Below, one piece after another: positions 51,606-64,000 of a stretch of DNA of 64,000 nt. The notes below the pieces were generated by a model. The model saw nothing but the letters and a program-made list of their open reading frames with translations. It made no database searches and was not told the origin of the DNA. The position numbers were made by a program, and so were the translations under genes. The stretch is taken from contig NC_079373.1 of the NCBI RefSeq assembly GCF_021018895.1, positions 19,661,501 to 19,725,500 of the forward strand, written 5' to 3'. The stretch comes from Seriola aureovittata (Eukaryota; Chordata; Actinopteri; Carangiformes; Carangidae). Numbering within the stretch: the stretch's first letter is position 1; each line of letters begins with the position of its first letter.

Positions 51606-53489
51606 GGCCCAGGAGCAGATCTGTTATTAATTGTGAGTTTGGGAGGGAAATGAGGAATGCTGATGTGACATGGAGGCTGGTACAGTGAGGGAGAGCTCCA
51701 GCCAAGTTTACTTCAGTTGATTAAGAGGAGACAGGTGATAGAAATACAGTTAATTCTGCACCCAGCTGGCAGTGCCTGCCTACGATAGATCAGGTGTCTT
51801 TTTTTCTTCCGTAACATCCTGTTTTTCTTATGCACCTAAGAGGATTGTATAAAAAGTGTCAGTTGCATGGTGTCACTCATAGCGATGTGTGTTGATACAT
51901 GCAGCTGGAGGACATAAGCTCAGTATTAGTCAGCCGCTATGTGAGTGTGACTGCAGCTTTTGAACATAGTGAACAGACACAAAATAAGAATTCATATCCT
52001 TCTGTTCAGGATCTTTTCTGAGGTTATTCAATGCAGACTTTTTCAGAAAAAGAGCTGAATATTACAGTCACGGCCAATTTAATCAATGTTTATGAACAAT
52101 CTCCAAGAGGCAAGAGGCCTATCTGTGATGTCATCCGAGAAAATGCTGCTGCAGCTGCTGGACCTATAGGACTAATTAAGTAGATTTTTCTAATTTTCAT
52201 GCTTGACCTTTTACACCAAAATGAGATTTACTCCATTATAGCCCTGACAGTGTCAACCCAGAGAGTGTGCACTTATTGCTTTTAAAATCACTCTGTGTAA
52301 TGTGTTTAGCTTCCTATTTACCGTCAGTGGAGAAGCTACTGTATTTTTTACCTCTGGGTGACATTATCGAGGGAGCTTCATTTCTGCGTTTGGGAGAGAA
52401 TTGTTTTAAATTTTCTGGGTGATTGTTTTGTAAGTTTTCTCAAATCATAGGTGGCAAGTTCACCTGTACCTCCCTCAATAGTCTGTATTACCTCTTTATT
52501 GGAGAATATACCAGTGCTAGACCAGAATAGTTTAACAATTACTCTGCACTACAGAGTCCTATCCAGTGAAGCCGTGGCTAAGAATGAATTGTTCATGATG
52601 TCGACTTTGGAAGAAAGGCAGAGGGAGAGGAAGAGGCACAGATGGCAAGGATCAAAACAGGAAAATCCATAAAAGAAGCAGTGGGTGACAGATGAGACCC
52701 AGACAAGCAATGTGTACTTCTTATTATAGCAGGAAGAAGAGTCTGAGCAAACAAGTACCAGCAAGCGGATTAGTTAGGTGAAGCATCAGTATCTACCGTT
52801 TTTTTTCTTTTTCTGTAGCTTTGAATTCCTATTGTTGTGTAGGGGGAAATGATCCCATTTAAATATCAGGCAGTCTGGCAGGAAGTTATGAAGAAGATCG
52901 TGGTAAACAAGCTTTTAACTTGTCTCCCCTCTTTGATATAAGATGAGTACCAGGCCAAAGTCTAAGAAAGGTGATATGTCTGATAGAGAAAGCTGCATGT
53001 CAGGACACGTGGAGATGCTTCCGAATTGACAGTTGGTGAACTATGAGCCAAATTCCCAAGATATTAACAGGACACAAACACACACGCGCGTATAAGCCAC
53101 GCAGAGGACCTGCCAGCAGCAACGTGGCTTATACTGTAAGTTCATTACTTGTGAGAAAACCATCTGCAGTGACAGTTAGCCTCCTTTCGGTGTGTGTGAT
53201 AATCCGCTGCTGATAATGGCGTCATATCAGGACATCATTGCTCTAAATCAACCAGCAGCCCAGCACCATGCAGAGCCGGCCAGTCAGTCAGTGAGTCAGT
53301 GTGAAGAGGAGCTCTTATCTGCCCAGAGAGCCTATTGAGTCCTATTTAAAAGCAGCGTAGATGGGTTATTTTGGATGGATGGATGGAGAGCTCCCAGTTT
53401 TCCTACTTTTTGTCCAGAAGACTTTAGCTTCAGCGTCTCACACTAAATCACTGAGTGTCAGAACTGAAAGCAATAGAAAGTGGATTCAG

Positions 53490-54112
53490 TTAAAGGAATT
53501 GTTTGACATCGGGGGGACAAAACAGGAAACAACCATAATATAGCAGAACAATTAGTGAGCTTTGCAGACACTGGTAAGTGGACTTTGCTACCTTTTGACT
53601 GAGCAAGTCTAAATGTTTCCCTCTGTTCCCGGTCTTTGTGCTAAGCTAACCATAGCCTTATATTTAAAGGGGTTATTTGTGAGTTTTCTCTGTCGCCAAA
53701 CATGTTTGTTGGGAGCAGGTCACTTGACAGGAGCTTTAGCCATCATTACATTTACAAGACAAGAGCTTATAATGTGACCCCTGAGCAGCGCTACATCCTC
53801 AGGGCAGATTGCAGCCTACATTGAGTTGACGAGATGGGCTGGGGCTAGCTGGTTAGCGTGCTAACTTCAGTAGAAGAAAAGATGTGATAGAGACGAGAGT
53901 TAAAATTTGCGATGCTTTCCACCGCTGGAGACAGTTTGAACTGGCAATGTTTCATCTAGACTGGTCAGTAAACAGCTGTCAATTTAGGCTAGCTTGCTGG
54001 CTATGTAGCAATAGCGAAACTTACAAATAAAAGACAGACATGACTTTCTCATTTAACTCTCAATAAAAAAGGAATAGGTATATTTTCCAAAATGTCAAAC
54101 TATTTCTTTAAA
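53490..54112. repeat. MITE copy, full length, with TTAA-type ends
   Basis: The left end TTAAAGGAATTGTTTGACAT and the right end, read inversely, TTAAAGAAATAGTTTGACAT form inverted terminal repeats. TTAA is present at both outer edges, as left by TTAA-targeting transposases. Internal phrases (ggtaagtggactttgctacc, gtgctaagctaacc) match the other copies. It is 623 bases, larger than the other copies, so it may contain an insertion. Confidence 0.7.
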
Positions 54113-56086
54113 GAATATTAATCACATTCTATCCCTGAATCCTTGGGTATCCTGAACATTTACAGAGGATTAGTCAAGGTGAAGAAGATTTGCTCCTATA
54201 CACCCTCTCAGCAGCCAGTGTTCAACTCTCCTGCAGTTTTCATTATAATCCACGGCTACAGTGCACTAAGCCGTGGGGGTGTGAACATGTCTGGGATTTC
54301 TGAGGTGATCATGGGGAGCTGGACCTCTATTATTTCAGTCTTCTGTAAACCATTTTGTGCGTGTTTCCCCTGAACATGACGAATATATCAGCTGTATAAA
54401 CACAGAGCAGATATAGTTCATGTGACAGAAATAAACACACTACTTTTGACATGCCAGCGTTCCCATGGAATAAACATATACTTTCACTGGAGTACATAAT
54501 TATCCTCGGATATATGGATATATACACTGGTTTGCACTGATCACTGCTGCCGTTTGTTGTGTCATTACTGAATCTTTTACATGCTGCTCGATGGTTTGGA
54601 ATCAAAGTGAAGTGTGGAGCCTTAGATACGTTTATAAGGAAGACAAACTACAAAAACAATTCAACCTGAATATATCCACATTCCCTCAGTCTGCCCACAG
54701 CACTTGTGAATCAGTATCTGTTCTCCCACATTTCCCAAAATGCCCTTCAGTTTCCTGGATGTGCTTGAACTTGTTTTACTCAGTTGCATGTGGAGGGCTC
54801 AGTCGTGAAGGTGACACTAACACAGAGAGAGCAAGTTCTTCCAGTTGACGCAAGAGTCGCACCCCTACTTTAGAACTTGTCTTGCTGCAATGCATTCTGG
54901 TCTGTTGAGGCAGGTAAAGAAATTGGCATTGAGCATTAGAAAAACTGAATCAGTATTAAAATTATTAGAAAAGTAGTTTTTACACACATTTCTCATATTC
55001 AGTAAGATCATATTATCCGTGTAACTATTGGACATCACTCAATCATGTTCAAAAACAAAAGTCAAAAGTGGGATTATATGTATTGTTAACAACTGTACAT
55101 TGCCTTTATAGGCCTAACATTATTCCAATTTAAATAAATGAATCTAAAAGTATTGGAATCAGGCAATAAAATATTCACTACCTGTAAGATTTTTTTTATT
55201 TAACCCCTCAGTTTCTTGAAAAAATATATGCCCTCGATTTGATTTTTACATTTTGCATTGCGGCTGCAAATTAACTTGTTAGTTTTTTTGTGAGACACCA
55301 AATCTAAAATCTACATCGTACGATGTTTATTACTCACTGAAACAGTTGCAGTGTTTTTGCTTGGATTTGTCTTTTTACTAGTTTTCAATAAAGTATGTAA
55401 GTTTGTTTGCGAACAGTGAAACAACATTAAGAGCAGCACATAGTGGGGCATTGTAGCGTGCTAGCAGGCAATGCGTGTGCTGATGCAGTGCTGATTCTGT
55501 TTAACTGGACCAGTATCCCGTTACCTCCCATGAGAGCTCAGCTCACTGACCTTCGGACCACGTGTGTATCATATATGTATCATGTAGCATATATGTTGTA
55601 TGCACGCTTGAGTAAAGTGAACACACCACTACTCTCTCTATTTTCTAGTGTGCAGTCGCCTCAATCAGAGCTTGTGGCCTGAAAGATTTATCCAGATTAT
55701 TTCAATAAGACTAATCAAGATTGAATTGGAGTGAATGGATGGAAGTGTTCTACTTGTCTCTCCTCTCTCCCACTCTGTCTTTGTCCTTCTGTCTTCATTT
55801 CCCAGCTCTTATCTCATTCTTTCTGTCTTACTTCTTAATTTTCTTCCCTCTGTTTCAGCCCAGTTTTCCTATTCAGTGCAGATATAATAAGTCCACGCTC
55901 TGCCACAGCCTTGATGGAGATCAGTGCTGAGTTGAGGTAACCTTGTCCCGTCCTACAAGTTTGCCAGGACTCTAATAATTCTGTCAATCCAGACGTTGAA
56001 GGCCCCGCTCACGCTGCAGACAGATCTCCTTCAGATCGAACTACAATCTGTAACTGTAGTTTGTACTGCGGAGTGGGCGGGGCGGC

Positions 56087-56320
56087 ATGTGGGTGACGAG
56101 AGAGAAAGTAGATGAGAAATGTGCCAGACAGCGAGACTTTGCTCGAGCATCAATCAACTTTTTTAACATTAGGCCCACCACGTATCCAGTGCCAAACAGC
56201 TTTTTCTCCAACTCTGCACTTAAACAGCTGAACGTTGGACGTCTTCTCAATCCTTTACTTCAGCTGAGTGAGTTTGCTCAACCCCCAGCTGAACTAAAGC
56301 CATATGGTACAGATTACCAC
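56087..56320 (+). other. Unidentified open frame in abtb3 intron 1
   Basis: A plus-strand frame from an ATG at 56087 stays open through a less AT-rich segment, with a protein-like composition in the middle (FNIRPTTYPVPNSFF, ALKQLNVGRLLNP). It follows a GC box-like GGGCGGGGCGG at about 56076-56086. I do not recognise it. It could be a retroelement remnant, an unannotated exon or a chance open frame. Confidence 0.2.
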
Positions 56321-59300
56321 AGGAGAAGGTGTATGTCTATTTTGTTCATAACATTCTTTATTACTAACATATGCTGGTTCCTGTTTTACTCTCGTTTCAC
56401 TCTCTAAGTGGATCAGAGACTGGCAGAATAACAGACACGGTGAAAAGACAGATGCAAACAGCGACTGTAACGTCTGTCCTTCACTTTTTTTTTTTTTTTT
56501 TTTACAAAAACACTTTTCACTATGCGTCTTTGTTATGCGAGACATTAACCGGGTACACTACCTTAAAACTTGCCTTGCCTTGTAGTAGTCTATCTAAATC
56601 AGAGTACTGCATGTTGTGTTCATCAGTTGTCTGACTTTCCTTTGGAGAAATGATGTTCTGTCCCATTTTTTAAATCTTGTAAGGACGAAAATATTTGTGA
56701 CAATGGTACTTAGAGAAAGGAGTAATGCATCCAATTCCCTTTACTGTTTAGTAATGTAAATGAGTAATATTGAAGTATTGAAAGTAGGCAAAGCTGTTTT
56801 TGTTACAGTGAACTCTCAACAGGGTACCTGTTAATAATCAAAGCTAATGCCTCAGAAACACCCACGCCACTGCCACAGTGCAATAGCGATGAAAAGCCAC
56901 AACTGTATAAATGACTCAGGCCTGTCATTATGCTCTGACTATTCTTTTAGTTCAGTCGCTGCCTCCCTTTGGACAGACAGGCGTTCGGAGCGCTCTCTGA
57001 CTCACAGGATAGAGTGGAGTTGAGAGGATGACACACCGCTGGTGAGACAGGTGTGTCTGTCCGTTTTATACCTGGCATCATGTTGCATCAGCTCGGCTAC
57101 ACGGCTCTCCACTACGCAGTTTTACTCACGGCTGGACGTCTGTTTTCGTAAAAGAAAGGACGACCGTTGGGGAGGATGACTTCCGGGATGCCGTCAGGAA
57201 GGGATGTTAGCTTTCAGATAATCTCCAAACCCACTGAAAAATACATGAAGCAAGCAATTCTTTTGAATTTTATGCATTGCACAGATATTTTTTATTCATG
57301 CATATGGAATTGAATCTTGCTTGTTTACTTTTTCCTCCCAGGAAATTTAATATTACATTTCATGGTCATGCTATGTGGTGCCTGTAGGCTCCTGTTTTTT
57401 CCTGTCAAAATCTGGAATCTAATGATTTAACTAGTTATTAACTATGGTCTCTCACCCCCTGCTGGGGGAGGAAATCCATGATTTAAGAGGCCAAATAGCT
57501 GAATCTGATTAAGAAGATCAGACCTTTATCTCTAGGGTAGGAGGAGACTCATCCACCAGTTGCACCGCTGGTGAGTTCCTCCTATCCCAGCGTCCCATTA
57601 TAATCATTAACCTTCATTACCAAATATTTCTGAGAGAAGGAACGAGGCGCCGCACTGGTGAAATGAGGCGCACCGGCACACAAAGTCCCACCTCTGAAAA
57701 TGTCAAACTCAGACGCATTCTTCAACCAGGATATAAATTATTGATGGTCTCTAGGCGACGATGACTGATTGCGAAACCGATTTCTATGCTATTGTAACCT
57801 TTTGCACACCTGCGCAACTTACACAGTGAATGAAATGATAAATTCAGCGTCTGCTGCACTCTGCCAGAGACCCACAGCATGTTTTGTGTTGGAACACATG
57901 CAGTGTAGTGTGTGAACACACACAGATAGAGTCATTGAGAGAGAGAAGAGAAACAGATGGAACGCAGGATATGAGAACATGGTGAAAAACATTTGGGCCA
58001 AGAGCTTGAAAACAAGGGACTGCGCATTTTGTGTATGTGTGTGACATGTTGAGAGAGGGCTGAGCGGAGATCTGAAGTGAACTTTTAGGGTCGGCTCTGC
58101 TGGCAGGGGAAGCTGCATCCATCCAATTTGCTCTATTTGCTTGCCTGTCAGTGGCTTGAACCGAGTAGGCTAAGCGGCACCTAAAAGCAGCGCTGCCACA
58201 GTGACTGTACGGTCCGGCACTTGAAAAGATGGATGACAACTGCTCCAAGAGGGAGGCAGGAGGTGCAGCAGCACACTGAACCGCTGATGGGTGGGTGAGG
58301 TGTGTCAGGGTTTGGTAAACAGGAGGGTTAGTCAAAAGAAGACCGCTTGGAATACCAGACTGCAAATAGAGATGATTTTCAAACTTCTGGCTTCTGATAA
58401 CCACAATACAATTTGATACGTTTGTGATTACATGTCGCTAATGCAAGGCCATCAGGGCCTCCACTAGTCTAGTGTGAGAAAGTACCTAAGTTCATTTACG
58501 CAAGTCCTTTACCTAAGAGAAATATTGACCTCCTTTGAACCTCGACCTCCTTCCACTTCTGCTACACAATATTTGACAAGAACATCTTATTCTTTTTTCT
58601 AATACATTGCTTTGACAGCCAAAGTTTCTGATTACTTTCAGATGAACATTTTTCATACAAAACATATCATCATTTTATAAAATACAATGCATTGTTACAT
58701 ATAAAACCCAACACTATGTAAAGCAGTTAAACTTTAAGAAGGCAGTTATCTTCCGTCAGAGAAGATGACAGTGCGCAGCATGCAAGATGCCTTTTCCTGA
58801 AAGTGACCCATGATGGACAAAAACTGTTTTCTCTGGTTGTCAGAGTTGTCCGAACTGTGCGAGGCCACCTCAATATCACATCATGACCCTGAGAGTGAGT
58901 AAATTATGGTATTTTCCTGTAGTATAAACACAATCTACCTGTGCAACAACATGTGCAACCTTTAGCACTGGTTGTGCACTGAATGACTCTTTGCTCTGGG
59001 CAGCACCTGCTGATCACACGCTCAGGACCTTAGATAAACTTTTTGGCCTTCCCAGAACTTGTCCTACTTTTCTCTCTCTTTTCATGCTCTTCTTCTCCTG
59101 ACTGATGATACCCTTTGACACCCTGAGTGCAGCTCTCTGCTGGGTGATGTTTTAAGGCAGGTTCATCTGTAAAAACAGGTCGGAGGGCGTGAAGATGGAG
59201 ACCCTGCCCTTTGCCCCCTCCCACCACTTCTGGCTCTTTGAGAACAATAACAGAGGCAAAGAGAGGCCGGCCCCTCGGGGCCTACGAGTGATGTTGACCC

Positions 59301-62300
59301 AAGTGTTACCCCCTTTGGGGGCAAAAAGATTATCACATAGACTTCACAGTGGCTGTTTCAGCTGCTGCAGCTGAGAGGAGCTGAAGGGGGTGTTGAGTAA
59401 CAGAGGGAACCTCAGGAAATGACTAAATCCATACAGACAAAGATTCAACATTTTATCCAGAGCATCAGAGGCAGCGCTCTCTGCTCTCATCCTCTTCTTT
59501 ACTCCTTGCTGTCCCGTCATTCGAAGTGCAAAGCAGACGAAATAAAGCTATCATTGATTTTCGGACTGATTTCAGCTTTAATGGATAAAATGATGAAGTC
59601 AGATTCAGTCTGATAAGAGGTCGACTCCATTCCTCACATCACCTCTGGAAAGTTAAACAGTTAGAAGAGAGAGGAAGAAAGTGACACACTATATTTACTC
59701 ATGCAGACATTACACATTTAAATACTTTAAACATGTCATCTATCCTCAGTTGGTAGGTGAGATGTCTTCATCTGCCATGTTGTTTGCTGCACTGGGGCTG
59801 GCTAATCCCTGCCTCTCAATGACTGATATGGGTGATAGCACATCATGTTGTCCTCAAGAAACACATTCTCACTGCTGCTCTTATGTCACAGTATAAACTT
59901 GGATCAGCCAAGGAGATAGGGTGTTTGAAGATGCTGTGGGATTTGATTTTCTCCATGGACAAGGATTACTATTCGAGATTCAAAACAGATATAAGTCATT
60001 TGCATATTCATTCTGGCAGGATGAGAGCTGACCTGCCCCATCCAATCTATTTCCATCAAAAGGCATATTGGATTTCTGATTTGAGGGATAACAGAATTGC
60101 TTGTACCCAGATTCTTATTTAGGGCAGACGTTGTGAAGGTTAAGAGTGAATGTGTGGAGACTGATGCTTGACAGAGGGGGTCATTTTATGTATAATCGAA
60201 GTTGGGGGAACCATGAGCTGTGAAATTTGTGTGCAGGGATTTGAAATGTCTCATCTTTGTGTTGCGGACCCGAGCAAATAAATCATGTCCGACTTATCAC
60301 ACGAGGCATGTCTTTCAAGGCCTGATTGTCAGCAGGAGAAAAATGAGAACATAGCAAGGATGATTTTGATCTGCCCAGGGACCCGGGACAGATAAATCAT
60401 TCAGTTACCTCCAGCTGACAAAGTCACACTATCAGGATTTTTTTTTTTTTCTTACCAGAAATGTTGACATTTGAAAAGCAGCTCAAGCTGTGGGATGTGA
60501 TTAGCTTCTTGATGAGGAGTTCTATAGACGAGCTGATGTCATTAAAATATCTTCTATAAGTCAAATAGTTCTAACTCTGTGATGAGGGAAAACCCTATTT
60601 GAGTATCTCAACCATGAAATTTTATTAAAAGACGAACAAGTGTACTATAAGTATTCAAGCGTTTGCATCTTCACTGTTGTGTCTGACGGAATGACACAGC
60701 TCCTGTCACCTCTCCCGGTCTCAGGAGATTAATCATAGCTGTTTTCATATAATGTAAGATAAATAGGAAGGCTGTCATGTTGTGTTTATGAGGCTTTCAC
60801 TCCCCAGTTTCAGAGAGAAATTAGTGGACTCCTGCACCTTCCTTTTAACACAAAATTCTCCATTGGAGCATGTGTATATATATATTTATATTTTGTTTTT
60901 AATTCAACTTTTACAGACTTTTAAGGCAAAACTTCAATTTTTTTTTTGTACGGTTGTACCATTTTTGCTTTTCTGAGTGGCATTGCTTGTATACATTTAA
61001 AGTATATGGATGCAGTTTGTCTCCAAAATCATATAATATTCATGCATCATAAGCACAAATCTAATCCCACGAAGAAATGACTCAAGATATGTAGTGGATC
61101 TATGAAGCTCAGTTCTCTTGGATTCACTCTCCGACACTGGCAGGGCTTCAGTGGAATTTAAGCATCATTAAGGAACCATTAAGATATGCTTTACTTTGAA
61201 AATCCAACCCACTTCATTTCTCTGCACATGGAAACTACATAATGCGGCTGGATCTCGTGCTCGACTTTGCTGAGCTCTCCTCACGTAACACGGAGCGTGT
61301 GTGTGGAGCTGGAGCTGCTCTGACAGAAATAATGAAGTGTCTTGTTTGAGTGTGGTGTAATATTTACTGTACAATCTACACTGAGACGGCTGGAGTTCAG
61401 TGGTGAAAATTATCCTCAAGTGAGTGTGTTCAGCATTTAATATCTTAAAAATGGGGACTTGAAATAAAACAAACACAGGCGTGGGGCTGCCTTTAAACAC
61501 TGGCTGCGTTCTGTAGGGCTAGCTCGTATTCACTGGAAATGTTAGCTGTGCTATGAGAGCTGTATGCTGATTTACAAACTCATTGAATGTGCTTTTGATT
61601 TTGTAGTGGATGCTTCTGCAGCCCATAATGATGGGTCTTTAACAGTGTATAACAGCTCATCTCTGGGGGCCCAAACCACTGTAGTGATATCACTGTGGAT
61701 GCAGTTCAAGAGGAAGGGAGCTTTAAAGCACCCTCATTTTTACACGAGTGTGTCACATCAGATTATCTGATCAGTGTTTATGAAATGAACTCCTCTTAAT
61801 TAGCCATTTCTGTCCTTGCAAACGCAGCAACATACACACACTCAGCTGCTCCTTCACAGTATCACTGCTTGCTGCAGGGGACTGTGTTCATTTATAATCG
61901 TTAATTGCTCATCTCCGTCTGAACTTGCATGGATTTCACATGTTCACAGGGAGTTTCGCTAATGAAAATTGCCCAATGACATCACACCCCACAGCGCCTC
62001 GCCGGACCTATTTGGATGAGACGGCATACTGAACAGAGGAGACCCACATGCCTGGGTTGTGGTCACGTTGGTTTGGGGGTTTTTTAGGCCCATGGTGTAA
62101 TGAAGGAAAGATGGCAAAGAGCCACATGAAGAAAGGTCTATTATGAGAGCAACATTCCCTGATCCACAAGCAAGAAGCCCCCGAGCACACTTTGCGATGA
62201 CAACATTCAATTTGCTGATGGCAGGCAAATGTAGTTAGAGAGAAGAACTGAAAGAAGAATCAACAATCGATGTATTTCTTTATGTTTAGTGGGTTATTGA

Positions 62301-62349
62301 AGTGTGCAAACAATTAGATATAAAACAAGAAATATGAGAGATTTTTCTC

Positions 62350-62664
62350 TTAAAGGAATGGTTCAACATTTTGAGAAATGTACTTTGAAATCAGCCTCAT
62401 GTCTGTGCATTAAAGGTATTGTAGGTAGTAGTTTGAGTTATAGCTACCAGCTTTAAAGGTGTTGATAGGCATATTTTTGGAATAGGATAGATTGATAGGT
62501 CTGGGCCAACAGTCTCTGCCTATTAACAGTCTTGATGCTGTAAAAAAAAAAAAAAGGAAAAAGAAAAAAGCTAAGCCATGTCCTCAGTCTATAGCCATAT
62601 AATTCTCTGACTCTTAGAAAGGAAGCAAACATGCAAATTCCCCAAGATATCAAACTTGCTTTAA
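62350..62664. repeat. MITE copy (same TTAA-ended family)
   Basis: It starts TTAAAGGAATGGTTCAACAT and ends with ATATCAAACTTGCTTTAA, the degenerate inverse of the family terminus. It is about 315 bases and carries the internal aagctaagcc phrase. Confidence 0.65.
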
Positions 62665-64000
62665 GAACAAAGCTACAGACCAAATGCTAACAGATTGGTA
62701 CTGCTACCATAACAATTAATGAATAAAATACATATATGTGTACGCTGATCATGTAAGTGATATCCAGTTTTTGTATACTGTATGAAAGTAATGGTAGACA
62801 TAGAATGAGAGAGTTCTGTAATCACAGATTGTGCACTAAACCCTGTGCTGACAACTGCAAGCTGAATTTCCTCTCTCACCTGTTGTGTTCTGGTGGTGTC
62901 AGGTTCCCCAGGGGGAAGGAGATTAATATGTCATACTGCGGCTCTGATCCCTCACCCTGTGCGCCCTCATTACAGTCTCTGCTGTGTCGCCTTTGCCCAT
63001 CCTCAGTCTGATCCAGCTTTTGACTGAACTCAGCTAGCTCCAAACAGCACTGAAGTAAGAGTGCAAAAAAAAAGATGCATCACTTTTTCCTAATGCAAAA
63101 TAAAATATTTGCTGTTAGCTGTTACTTCAAACTCAAAATTCTCGCTCACACTGACAGTCTCCCTCTAACCCTTATTTGTGTCCCATAAGGGAGTAATTTG
63201 GCTGAAGCATCAGGGAGCAGTTTAGGATCAAAGTAGAATCAGTGAAAAAAATACACTTTGGTTCATCGGGAATCCATTGTTGCGGGTGGAGCTGGAGAGA
63301 AAAAAGAGAGAGGAATTATGGGAGACACATGCCTCTACAGAAATGGAAGATCTATGCTTTCAGAGGCCACTGCACACCATGCAGATGGCAAATGGCTCTC
63401 TGTGTCTCTGCTGCAATCGTGAACTGTCATCCCCTTTAACCACTGACACAGGTTGAGGCCAGCCAAAACACGTCATAAAAAACACACATAAAAAAATAGA
63501 AATCAGACCACAATCAATAATGTCAACCATCCTGCCATTCAAGTGGCTACATGTCTGTGTTTGATCAGGGTGTGTGAGATCAATGACAATCAATCAATCA
63601 TGACACCATGTCGGCCATGTAACTCTCAAACTGACTTAGTGATGGGGCTTCACACGTACAACATGCAACAAGACAGAAATTGTACAATGTTATGTAATCC
63701 AATACGACCGCTAAACAATCTATTGACTTTAAACCTGACATTGAGCTGACTCACTCGGACAAAATCAGTCAGTAAAAAGGTATTATTTATAGCAGGGACT
63801 GTTTCACTGCTTTCCCCTTTATTGTACAGTGTTGTGTTTGTGTTTTTGTTTTTGGGTTGACTCCCTGTGGAGGCAACTCTCAGACATAAAAAGGGAACAG
63901 AGGAAGGAGGAAAAGAGCAGGCAAAGTAAATTTCTAGGATGTCACAGAAAACAAACAAACGTTATTCCAGTATTCATATACTGCTCTTCATCTTTATGTT

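Overview
The window is nuclear DNA of a ray-finned, probably percomorph, fish. It has split genes with GT/AG introns, long intergenic stretches, many CA/GT and GA microsatellites, and MITE families typical of fish. Four intact protein-coding loci are supported: an intronless immunoglobulin-superfamily receptor (minus, 8.8-10.4 kb), mterf2 (plus, 15.0-16.1 kb), a six-exon dihydrofolate-reductase-type gene (minus, 20.3-24.0 kb) and an eleven-exon cryptochrome cry1 (minus, 26.5-33.9 kb). Exon 1 of abtb3/btbd11 (plus, 45.6-46.5 kb) is also present. Its first intron runs off the right edge, so most of that gene lies outside.

The order mterf2 - cry1 - abtb3 recalls the tetrapod MTERF2 - CRY1 - BTBD11 neighbourhood, with cry1 and abtb3 divergent. 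A dhfr-like gene lies between mterf2 and cry1. It keeps the DHFR exon structure (exons of 50, 106 and 116 bp, as I recall for mammalian DHFR) but has lost the otherwise near-invariant folate-binding arginine and other active-site residues. It looks like an old diverged paralogue, not the housekeeping enzyme.

Between cry1 and abtb3 lies a roughly 5-kb DNA transposon (37,508-42,457). It has matching termini, subterminal TTAACAC/GAGTTAA repeats, its own GC-box promoter region and a spliced gene now broken by at least three frameshifts, a stop and an apparent internal deletion. At least four copies of one TTAA-ended MITE family, one Tc1-like MITE and a minisatellite rich in AAATGACC-type units account for other non-coding stretches.

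Exon boundaries were placed by hand from splice signals and reading-frame continuity. All coding exons of mterf2, the dhfr-like gene and cry1 join in frame from start to stop. UTRs, promoters and polyadenylation sites are much less certain. The long AT-rich stretches at 1-8.8, 10.4-14.9, 16.2-19.5, 34-37.5 and 42.5-45.3 kb, and intron 1 of abtb3, show no recognisable genes.
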